Assembly (NCBI GenBank): GCA_016931995.1
Contig: JAFGDS010000069.1
Location: 62,001 to 126,000, forward strand
Reading direction: 5' to 3'
Length of the DNA: 64,000 nucleotides
From: Pirellulales bacterium
GTDB taxonomy: Bacteria > Planctomycetota > Planctomycetia > Pirellulales > Thermoguttaceae
This document shows positions 1 through 6,781 of this stretch, piece after piece; positions within the stretch are counted from its first letter, which is position 1, and every line of letters begins with the position of its first letter. The notes beneath the pieces were generated by a model. It did no database searches and was not told the origin of the DNA. It was given only the letters and a program-made list of their open reading frames with translations. Position numbers and translations under genes: made by a program.

Positions 1-224
1 TCCTTTCGGGACCGTTTTTGGAACGCCTGACGCAGGGCCTGCCCGCCGGCGTGCAGGCGTTGCCCAAGGAGCTTTGGCCGCCGACGGCCGCCCACGTGGG
101 CCGGCTGGCCTGGCGCCACCACGCGGCCGGCCGACGCGACAACCCGTGGAGCCTGGTCCCACGCTATTCCCGCCGCAGCGCCGCCGAGGAGAAACGCGAC
201 GGACCGGTCGCGGACAAGGAGTGA
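1..224 (+). CDS. tsaB: C-terminal end of a TsaB-like tRNA threonylcarbamoyladenosine protein (partial)
   Basis: The gene enters from the left edge, so only about 74 C-terminal residues are present, reading in frame from base 3 to a TGA at 222-224. The tail ends in a VPRYSRRSAAEEKRD-like string. That resembles the end of TsaB, where a P-x-Y-x-R segment followed by AEEK is common. TsaB is the dimerisation partner of TsaD in making t6A at position 37 of ANN-decoding tRNAs. Only three bases separate it from the next gene, and its last codons overlap that gene's ribosome binding site, so the two are probably co-transcribed. The catalytic fold lies outside the window, so the call rests on the tail alone. 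Confidence 0.5.
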   Translation, partial: LSGPFLERLTQGLPAGVQALPKELWPPTAAHVGRLAWRHHAAGRRDNPWSLVPRYSRRSAAEEKRDGPVADKE

Positions 225-227
225 ACC

Positions 228-1118
228 ATGATGCGAACCGACAACGTCCTGGATCTGATCGGCAACACGCCGCTGGTGCAACTGGCGGACGAACGGATCT
301 TCGGCAAGGCCGAGTTTCTCAACCCCGGCGGCAGCATCAAGGACCGCGTCGCGCTGGCCATGATCGAAGGCGCCCAGCGCGACGGACGGCTCGGGCCCGA
401 TACGATCATCTGTGAGCCGACCAGCGGCAACACGGGCATCGGCGTGGCCTTGATCGGCCGGCTCAAGGGCTATCCCGTGCGGATCGTCATGCCCGCGGGC
501 ATGAGCGAGGAGCGCAAGAAGATCATCCGCGCGTTCGGCGCGGAGCTGATCCTCACGCCGGACGAGGAAAGCATCGGCGGGGCGGTCCGCGCGGTGCGGG
601 AGATGGCCGCCGCCGATCCGCGGATCTTCGTGCCCCAGCAGTTCGAGAATCCCGACAACCCCCGGTGCCACTACGAGCAGACCGCCAACGAACTGTGGCG
701 GCAGATCCACGGCGACATCGCGGCGTTCGTGGCCGGGGTGGGCAGCGGCGGCACGCTCCAGGGCGTGGGCAAGTTCCTCAAGGAGCACAAGCCCGACGTG
801 AAGATCGTCGCCGTCGAGCCCAAGAACGTGGCGGCCCTGTTGGGTCACGAGCCCGGCCTGCACCAGATCCAAGGCATCGGCGACGGGTTCATCCCCGCCG
901 TGCTCGACATCTCCTTGATCGACCAGGTGATCGAGGTGACTGACGAGGACGCCATCGAGACCACCCGGCAGCTCGGCCGCGACCTGGGTCTCTTGGTGGG
1001 CATCTCCTCCGGCGCGAACGTCTGGGCCGCCCGGCAGCTTGCGCGGACCGTGTCGGGCAACATCGCCACCGTGCTCCCCGACCGCGCGGAGCGCTATTTC
1101 AGCACGGCGCTGTTGTGA
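228..1118 (+). CDS. cysK: Cysteine synthase (O-acetylserine sulfhydrylase), PLP-dependent
   Basis: Makes L-cysteine from O-acetylserine and sulfide in the cytoplasm. The 296-residue protein begins with the family signature LIGNTPLVQL. It carries the PLP lysine in NPGGSIKDR (K38), the substrate loop PTSGNTG, the glycine-rich phosphate cradle GVGSGGTLQGVG, and the late serine motif GISSGAN. It is slightly shorter than the usual 305-315 residues, mostly at the N-terminus before the lysine. The start is an ATG-ATG pair at 228 and 231, preceded by AAGGAG. The first ATG was chosen because it leaves a short gap after the upstream gene. Cystathionine beta-synthase is unlikely because there is no heme or CBS domain. 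Confidence 0.93.
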   Translation: MMRTDNVLDLIGNTPLVQLADERIFGKAEFLNPGGSIKDRVALAMIEGAQRDGRLGPDTIICEPTSGNTGIGVALIGRLKGYPVRIVMPAGMSEERKKIIRAFGAELILTPDEESIGGAVRAVREMAAADPRIFVPQQFENPDNPRCHYEQTANELWRQIHGDIAAFVAGVGSGGTLQGVGKFLKEHKPDVKIVAVEPKNVAALLGHEPGLHQIQGIGDGFIPAVLDISLIDQVIEVTDEDAIETTRQLGRDLGLLVGISSGANVWAARQLARTVSGNIATVLPDRAERYFSTALL

Positions 1119-1422
1119 TGGATTGGGAAGGTCGCGGCCCGCGAAAATGGTTGGGTATCTGGCGACGGGATCACGAAAACGCGAAAGGACGAAAACACGA
1201 CAAGGGAGTTGAACACAAGTAGGGTGGGCCGAGTATGGCGAGCCCCAATGGTCCCAAAGCCCAACCCTCCGCGTCTTGGCGTCTCCGCGCGAGGTTCTTA
1301 TTATGATTCTCGCGCGGAGACGCCAAGACGCGGAGAAACGTTTGTGAACGTTGAGTTATCTTTCGCGATTTCGTGTTTCAATGCTCCTTTTTTGCCACGA
1401 TTTCTTCGACACGCCTTTTGCC
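1119..1422. other. Repeat-bearing gap between cysK and the DUF4416 gene
   Basis: No gene is recognised here. The stretch holds AAAACGCGAAAGGACGAAAA-type sequence near 1175-1200, with a loosely inverse copy near 1362-1380. Between them sits a perfect hairpin at 1267-1335. The open frame that runs through 1351-1422 into the next gene has no family similarity and is probably not translated. Confidence 0.6.
1267..1335. repeat. Perfect 27-bp inverted repeat with a 15-nt loop
   Basis: The left arm (1267-1293, beginning CTCCGCGTCTTGGCG) and right arm (1309-1335) are exact reverse complements around an AT-rich loop. It lies about 150 bases after cysK. It could act as a transcript-end structure, but there is no T-run, and the sequence looks like an interspersed element rather than a classical terminator. 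Confidence 0.85.
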
Positions 1423-1971
1423 ATGGGCCAACCTTCTCCTCACCCGCCGGCGCTACTGATCTTGGCGGCGTTTAGCCGGCATGGGGAGGCGTTGGATTGG
1501 GCGAGGGATCGGGCGGTGGGGGTCTGGGGCGGCTGGGCCATGGAAAGCCCAAGGTTCGCGTTCGACAACACCGACTACTACCGGGCGACCATGGGCGAGG
1601 GGCTCCAGAAGGTCTTCTGGCTCTTCCGCGAGCCGATCGATCCGGCCGAGCTGGTCAAAATCAAGCTCTTGACGAATCGTTGGGAAGAGCAATACACCGC
1701 CCAGAGCGACTGGCCGGAGCCGCGGCCGTTGAACTTGGACCCCGGCTATCTCACGCTCGGCAAGCTGGTGCTGGCCTCGACGAAGGATTTCGCCCATCGG
1801 ATCTATCTGGACCGCGGAATCTTCGCCGAGATCACGCTATACTATCAGCATCACCGCTGGCAGCACCACGCGTACACGTTTCCCGACTACCGTCGCGAGG
1901 ACTACCAGCGGTTCTTAACCGCCTGTCGCGACCACCTGTACGAGACGATCCGCAAGGAGAACGCCCAGTGA
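1423..1971 (+). CDS. DUF4416 family protein
   Basis: A 182-residue protein of a family with no assigned reaction. Conserved features visible are an early aliphatic strand (LLILAAFS), FDNTDYYRATMGEGLQK, the signature LNLDPGYLTLGKLVLAST, HRIYLDRGIFAEITL, and a terminal PDYRREDYQRF block. The start at 1423 (MGQPSP) was chosen because homologues begin at this point. The longer open frame from 1351 would add 24 unrelated residues. No strong Shine-Dalgarno is visible. Its stop overlaps the next gene's GTG by four bases. Coupling to a sugar-phosphate transferase suggests a role around cell-envelope polysaccharide, which is inference only. Confidence 0.85.
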   Translation: MGQPSPHPPALLILAAFSRHGEALDWARDRAVGVWGGWAMESPRFAFDNTDYYRATMGEGLQKVFWLFREPIDPAELVKIKLLTNRWEEQYTAQSDWPEPRPLNLDPGYLTLGKLVLASTKDFAHRIYLDRGIFAEITLYYQHHRWQHHAYTFPDYRREDYQRFLTACRDHLYETIRKENAQ

Positions 1972-3062
1972 GCTGGCTGATCGCGGGGGCGCTAGTGCCG
2001 AGTTTCGTCGTGGCGTGGGCCGCGGGCGGGGTCGTGCGGGCCGTGGCGCCGCGGCTGGGGCTTGTGGACCGGCCGGGCGAGCGGAAGATCCACCACCGGC
2101 CCATGCCGACCGCTGGCGGGCTGGCCATCTGGCTCGGCGTCGTCGGGCCCTTGGCCGCGGGACAGATCGTTCTGACCGTGCTGGGCACGGACATGGCGTG
2201 GCCCTGCGAGTTCGTCCGCGTCCATCTGCCGGGATTGGCCGCGCAGTCCGGCCGGCTGTGGATCCTGCTGGCCGGCGGAACCGTGCTGGCCGCGCTGGGA
2301 TTGGTGGACGACCGCCGCGGCCTGGACTGGCGGGTCCGCCTGGCCGTGCAAACCGCCGTGGCCGTCGCGATGGTCGCCCTCGGCTGGCGGCTGAGTCTGT
2401 TCCTGGACGTGCCCTGGTTCACCGGGCTCTTGAGCGTCCTCTGGATCGTGGGTTTGATCAACTCGTTCAACATGCTCGACAACATGGATGGGCTGTCGGC
2501 CGGCGTGGCGGCGATCGCCGCGGGCATTCTGGCCGTCGTGATGCTCACCGTGCCCGAGACCGGCGGGGCCGAGCCGCAATGGTTCGTCGCCGGGCTACTC
2601 TTGGTGCTCGTCGGCGCTCTGGCCGGGTTTCTCGCGCACAACTTCACACCCGCGCGGCTCTTCATGGGCGATACGGGCAGCTATCTGGTCGGCTATCTGG
2701 TGGCCATGGCCACGCTCTCGGCCACGTTCGCCGGCGGCGAGGCCCCGCCCTACGCGATCCTCGCCCCGCTATGCGCGCTGGCCGTGCCGCTTTACGATAC
2801 GGCCACGGTGGTGTTTCTGCGGTTGCGGTCCGGGCGGAGTCCGTTCGTGGGCGACAAGAGCCATTTTTCGCACCGGCTCGTGGATCTCGGCATGAGCAAG
2901 GCGCAAGCCGTGCTGACGATCTACCTGACCACGGCCACCTGCGGGCTCGGCGCGCTCGTGCTCCATCAGGTGAACGCCTTGGGAGCGTGCGTCGTCGGGC
3001 TTACGGTCGTGTGCGTGCTGGCGCTCGTGGGGATCCTCGAGACGACCGGCCGCGGCCGTTGA
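1968..3062 (+). CDS. MraY/WecA-family undecaprenyl-phosphate sugar-1-phosphate transferase
   Basis: An integral membrane enzyme that should transfer a sugar-1-phosphate from a UDP-sugar to a polyprenyl phosphate, starting an envelope polysaccharide. The 364-residue protein has about ten hydrophobic segments. It carries the family motifs in order: LVDDRRGLDW, NSFNMLDNMDGLSAG (N168, D171, D174), FMGDTGSYLVGY, and the C-terminal loop GDKSHFSHRL. That His-rich loop fits WecA/TagO better than MraY. The GTG start at 1968 overlaps the previous stop (GTGA) and has AAGGAG about ten bases upstream, showing translational coupling. The sugar substrate cannot be read from sequence. Confidence 0.88.
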   Translation: MSWLIAGALVPSFVVAWAAGGVVRAVAPRLGLVDRPGERKIHHRPMPTAGGLAIWLGVVGPLAAGQIVLTVLGTDMAWPCEFVRVHLPGLAAQSGRLWILLAGGTVLAALGLVDDRRGLDWRVRLAVQTAVAVAMVALGWRLSLFLDVPWFTGLLSVLWIVGLINSFNMLDNMDGLSAGVAAIAAGILAVVMLTVPETGGAEPQWFVAGLLLVLVGALAGFLAHNFTPARLFMGDTGSYLVGYLVAMATLSATFAGGEAPPYAILAPLCALAVPLYDTATVVFLRLRSGRSPFVGDKSHFSHRLVDLGMSKAQAVLTIYLTTATCGLGALVLHQVNALGACVVGLTVVCVLALVGILETTGRGR

Positions 3063-3077
3063 CGACGACGTGTAGGA

Positions 3078-3109
3078 GGCGCCCCGGCCTGAAACAAAGG
3101 CGGGGCGCC
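3078..3109 (+). terminator. GC-rich hairpin after the transferase gene
   Basis: Arms GGCGCCCCG (3078-3086) and its complement (3101-3109) form a 9-bp stem starting 15 bases after the stop. No T-run follows, so this is a likely transcript-end structure rather than a textbook intrinsic terminator. Confidence 0.5.
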
Positions 3110-3153
3110 ATGGCCATGCTTGCGTGCCATGCATCCTGTTTTTCGGAAAAGAC

Positions 3154-3176
3154 ATGCCCACGGCGAGCGTGGGCAT
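3154..3176. repeat. Palindrome ATGCCCACG-N5-CGTGGGCAT
   Basis: A 9-bp perfect stem with a GCGAG loop. The same palindrome recurs at 36613-36635, so it is an interspersed family rather than a local terminator. Confidence 0.7.
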
Positions 3177-3215
3177 GGCACCCAACACGCCGCACGTATT
3201 CCCGACACACTCGCC

Positions 3216-3282
3216 GTGTGCCACTGGCTTTGCCAGTGCTTGTCCGGCTAGACTGTTGACACACTGGCGGAGCCAGTGCCAC
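3216..3282. repeat. Paired CACTGGC-N3-GCCAGTG palindromes
   Basis: One element reads GTGCCACTGGCTTTGCCAGT. About 20 bases further on a second reads in the opposite sense with a GGAG-type loop. Each is a 7-bp hairpin, and the two together form a larger stem. This is the commonest repeat family in the window (also at 21659, 31743, 38548, 44106, 44915, 52719 and 56429). Confidence 0.85.
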
Positions 3283-3336
3283 TCCACGCGGCGGACCTGG
3301 TGCTCGGCTGGCTGCCGAGGCATCGTCACGTCTCAT

Positions 3337-5079
3337 TCACCTGCGTCGGCGGACCAGCAGGACCGCGACGGCGCCGATCAGGAGGGCCAGCGCGCCGGGC
3401 TCGGGCACGGCCGCGCCGCCCGCCGGCGCCCAGTTGGCGGCCAGGATGGCCAGGTCGAGATCGTCCACCGTGCCGTCGGTGTTGAAGTCGCCCGCGTCCT
3501 CGCCGCCGGCCACGCCCAAGAGCCAGTTGGCGGCCAGAATGGCGGCGTCCTCGCCGTCCACGGCGCCGTCGTTGTTGGCGTCGCCGGGCAGGCGCTGGGC
3601 GTACGGCGCCCAGAGGCTCTTGATCTGGTCCATCGTCAGGACGGTGTCGTAGAGTCGGAAATCGTCGAACCCGCCGTTGCCGGCCGCGTTCAGGATGCCG
3701 CCGCCGATGGAGAACTTCGAGCCGGGATTGACCCACGTCGCGGCGTCGGCCTCGTACCCGGCGACGTGCTCGCCGTTAATAGCCAGGCTGACGGAGAATT
3801 GAGTGCTCGTGATGAGGATATCGGGCACCTTTTCGCGGAACCAGGAGACGGCGAACTGGTGCCAAGCGTCCGGCCCGCCGAAGTTGTCCAGATCGTATTC
3901 GGCAAAGCCCACCCCGTTGACGCGGAAACGCGCGACGCCCGTGGCGTAAACCCACATTTCCCACTGATTCGCGTCGATCGACGTGTCCATTAAAGCGTTG
4001 TAGTTGTAGAAGCTGCTGGGTTTTGCCCAGAAGACCATGGTTCCCTGTTCGGGCAGCGTGTAGTCCACCTCGACGTGGACGCCGTCGGTGGGCATGTCGG
4101 CGGTTTGCACCAGGCTGAGCGACTGGCCGTCCTTGCCGGCGACGTAGCTGGCCGTGCCGGTCGAGCCCGCCATGCGGGCGTTGTAGGCCGCGCCCAGCGT
4201 GCCGCTGTTGTCCAGATTGCCGTCGAGCTTGTAGTGCAGGATGGGGTTGGGCATCGGGTCGGGGGCCAGCGTGGGATTGGCCTCGAGCACGGAGCGACCC
4301 ATGCCGTTGTTGTACAAGTACGCGATTTCGGCCTGCGAGAGGGCCCGATTCCAGATGGCCGTCTCGTCCACGGTGCCGTTAAAGAAATTGATGCTCGGAT
4401 CGACCTCCGGGTCGATGCCCGGCTGGGCGCCGAAGGCGGCCACCTGGCCGTCGCGCACGGGGCCGGCTATCTTGGTCAGTCCGGCCATGTTCACGAGCTG
4501 GCCGTCGTAGTAGATCCAGGCGCCGCCGCCGTCGTAGACGCCCACCACGTGGTGCCAGCCGGACGTGTCGAGGTACGCCTCGTTGACGCCGGTACGGGCC
4601 TGGCTGACGACGGCGCCATTGAGCGTGGTCACCTTGAACCGCAATTCCTTGAATCCGCGGTCCTGATAGAGGATGTAGTTATCATCCCGCGAGTCGAAGA
4701 TCGAGCCGTACCCCTCGTCCAGCAACGAGGGGAATTCGTTGGCCAGGAACCAGCAGGAGATGGTCAGGGCGTTGGATGCGGGGTTGAGCGTGGAGCTGTT
4801 GGGCACGAGAGCGTAGTCGCTTGAGCCGTTGAAGTTCAGGCCGCCGCCGACCTGCCCCCACGACCACGTGCCACCGTTCAACTCGGCGTTGTTGCCGTTG
4901 ATCACTTCGGCGGCGGTGGTTCCCATCCCGTCGTCGAACGACCAATAGGCAAAGAGGCCTTCCTGCAGCGCGGGATCCGCCAGGGCGGGCATCCCGCAGG
5001 TCAGGCACACCGCCACGGCCAAGGCGATCCTCCGCCAAAGTGTCGTGCCCGACGAAGTCACAAATAATCCGAGGCTCAT
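3337..5079 (-). CDS. Secreted double-LamG protein with dockerin-like repeats and PEP-CTERM sorting tail
   Basis: A 580-residue exported protein of unknown binding target. Order: signal peptide (about residues 15-35, ending LADPALQ); a LamG jelly-roll domain containing HHVVGVYDGGGAWIYYDGQ; a second LamG-like domain containing WEMWVYATGVARFRV and AEYDLDNFGG; a dockerin-like pair of calcium loops (GDANNDGAVDGEDA and GDFNTDGTVDDLDLA); then VPEPGALALL, a hydrophobic helix and RRRR. PEP-CTERM tails are thought to be processed by exosortase during export. The ATG has GGGAGGAA just upstream. It is the last gene of a minus-strand run of three LamG paralogues and a DUF1559 gene. No cohesin partner is in the window. 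LamG domains usually bind carbohydrate or protein. Confidence 0.85.
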   Translation of the reverse strand: MSLGLFVTSSGTTLWRRIALAVAVCLTCGMPALADPALQEGLFAYWSFDDGMGTTAAEVINGNNAELNGGTWSWGQVGGGLNFNGSSDYALVPNSSTLNPASNALTISCWFLANEFPSLLDEGYGSIFDSRDDNYILYQDRGFKELRFKVTTLNGAVVSQARTGVNEAYLDTSGWHHVVGVYDGGGAWIYYDGQLVNMAGLTKIAGPVRDGQVAAFGAQPGIDPEVDPSINFFNGTVDETAIWNRALSQAEIAYLYNNGMGRSVLEANPTLAPDPMPNPILHYKLDGNLDNSGTLGAAYNARMAGSTGTASYVAGKDGQSLSLVQTADMPTDGVHVEVDYTLPEQGTMVFWAKPSSFYNYNALMDTSIDANQWEMWVYATGVARFRVNGVGFAEYDLDNFGGPDAWHQFAVSWFREKVPDILITSTQFSVSLAINGEHVAGYEADAATWVNPGSKFSIGGGILNAAGNGGFDDFRLYDTVLTMDQIKSLWAPYAQRLPGDANNDGAVDGEDAAILAANWLLGVAGGEDAGDFNTDGTVDDLDLAILAANWAPAGGAAVPEPGALALLIGAVAVLLVRRRR

Positions 5080-5211
5080 TGTGTTCCTCCCAAGTCACGT
5101 GTTTTGGTGCCAAACGCAGTGAACGGTCCCGCGCCCGCGGCGCGCGGGTGCGCACGCGCCGCGGGCACAACCAGCGCGGGAGGACGCCCGGCGAAGCCTC
5201 CCGCGACGAAT

Positions 5212-6753
5212 TTACGCCTTGCGCCGTCTCCACAACGGCAGGAGTCCGAGCAAGGAAACGAGCAGACACGCGGCGGCCGGCTCGGGAATGGCGAAGACTT
5301 CGCGGATCTGATCCGGCGTGAGCACGGTCTCGTAGATCCGGAAATCGTCGAAGGCGATCTTGCCGGCCGGGTTGGTCAATCCGCCGCCGATGCCGATCTT
5401 GCCGCCCGGGGCGACCCAGCTTCCCGACACGTCGCCGGCCACCTGTTCGCCGTTGACGAACATGGTCACGCCGACGCTCGTGCCGTTTCGCAGCCACGTC
5501 ACGGCAACGTGGGTCCAGTCCTCGGTTCCGCCGGCATTATCCAGATCGTACTCCGCCCAGGCGTCGCTTTGGATGCGGAAGCGGGCGCGGCCGTCGGTGT
5601 AAACCCACATCTCCCAGTCGTCTTTCTCGACCGAGTTATCCACGACGCTGTTGTAGTTGAAATACGGACTCTTGGGCTTGACCCAAAAGCTCATCGTGCC
5701 CTCGTCGGGCATCGTGTAGTTCACTTCGACGTACGTGCCCGTGCCCAGGGCGGGATTGTTGGCGACCTGCGCGAGGTCCATGGCCTTGCCCAGGGGGCCG
5801 TCGATGTAACTCATCACCCCCTCGCCGGGATCGACCAGCGTGCCGTCGCGCGCGGCGCCGCCCGTGCCCGCGTTGGCCAGGGTCTCGTCAAACGTGTAAT
5901 GGATGACCGGCGCCGGAAGCGCCGCCGGGGCGAAGCTCGGGTTGGCCGCCGTCACCGCGTTGCCGGCGCCACCGTTGTACAGGTAGGCGACCTCCGCGGG
6001 CCCGAGCGCGCGGCTCCACACGGCCGCGTCGTCGATGCTGCCGGGGAAGAAGTTCGACGCCGGATCTTCCCCGTTGGTCTGCATGCCGAAGGCCGGCTCC
6101 TGTCCGGATCGGACGGTCGACGGCCGGAAGCCCACCGCCGCGGCGGCAAGCACCCCGTCGTAGTAGAGCTTCGACCCTTGGCCGTCGTACACGCCGACGA
6201 CGTGATGCCAGCCGGTCGTGTCCAACTGCGCGGCGGGAATGCCGAGGCGCGTGGCGTCGCCCAGGGCGGTCGTGAGCTTGAAACGAAGCTGGTTGTTGCC
6301 GCGATCCAGGTAGAGGACGTAATTGTCCAGGGCGGAATCGTAGATCGCGCCGTAGGGATTCGTCTCGGCCATGTCGCCGGGCAGCATGTCGAGCTTGACC
6401 CACGCGGCAATGGTCAGCTCGCTGGTGGCGGGGCTGAGACTTTCCGAGTTGGGCACGGTGGCCCCGTCGGCGACCCCGTCGAACGCCAACGCGCCGCCCA
6501 GCACGCCGGTGATCCAGTTGGTCGCGTCCATGCCGGCGACCAGCGTGGCGTCGTTCCCGCCCACCGGATCGTCGGCCACGGCCGAGCCGGGCGTGTCGTT
6601 GAACGACCAGTTCGAGATCAGATTGTCTTGCAGAAACACGTCGCCCGAGGCCCCCCCAGTCGCGCCCAGCACGACCGACAATGCCAGAGCGATTGCCGGC
6701 GCGGCCCACGGAAAGCGGGCGGACCGGCATACTCTCATGCAGCGGTTCATCAT
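5212..6753 (-). CDS. Secreted double-LamG PEP-CTERM protein
   Basis: A 513-residue paralogue of its two neighbours. It has a signal peptide (IALALSVVLGATGGASG), two LamG-like modules (HHVVGVYDGQGSKLYYDG, then WEMWVYTDGRARFR and AEYDLDNAGG), and the sorting tail IPEPAAACLLVSLLGLLPLW followed by RRRKA. Unlike both neighbours it has no dockerin-like calcium loops. The start is the first of an ATG pair at 6753, which sits three bases after GAGGAGG. The in-frame GTG at 6765 would begin inside that ribosome binding site. It begins 28 bases after the upstream GDPD gene ends, so co-transcription is likely. Its ligand is unknown. Confidence 0.85.
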   Translation of the reverse strand: MMNRCMRVCRSARFPWAAPAIALALSVVLGATGGASGDVFLQDNLISNWSFNDTPGSAVADDPVGGNDATLVAGMDATNWITGVLGGALAFDGVADGATVPNSESLSPATSELTIAAWVKLDMLPGDMAETNPYGAIYDSALDNYVLYLDRGNNQLRFKLTTALGDATRLGIPAAQLDTTGWHHVVGVYDGQGSKLYYDGVLAAAAVGFRPSTVRSGQEPAFGMQTNGEDPASNFFPGSIDDAAVWSRALGPAEVAYLYNGGAGNAVTAANPSFAPAALPAPVIHYTFDETLANAGTGGAARDGTLVDPGEGVMSYIDGPLGKAMDLAQVANNPALGTGTYVEVNYTMPDEGTMSFWVKPKSPYFNYNSVVDNSVEKDDWEMWVYTDGRARFRIQSDAWAEYDLDNAGGTEDWTHVAVTWLRNGTSVGVTMFVNGEQVAGDVSGSWVAPGGKIGIGGGLTNPAGKIAFDDFRIYETVLTPDQIREVFAIPEPAAACLLVSLLGLLPLWRRRKA

Positions 6754-6781
6754 GGTCCTCCTCACGGATGCGAAAAAGTCA

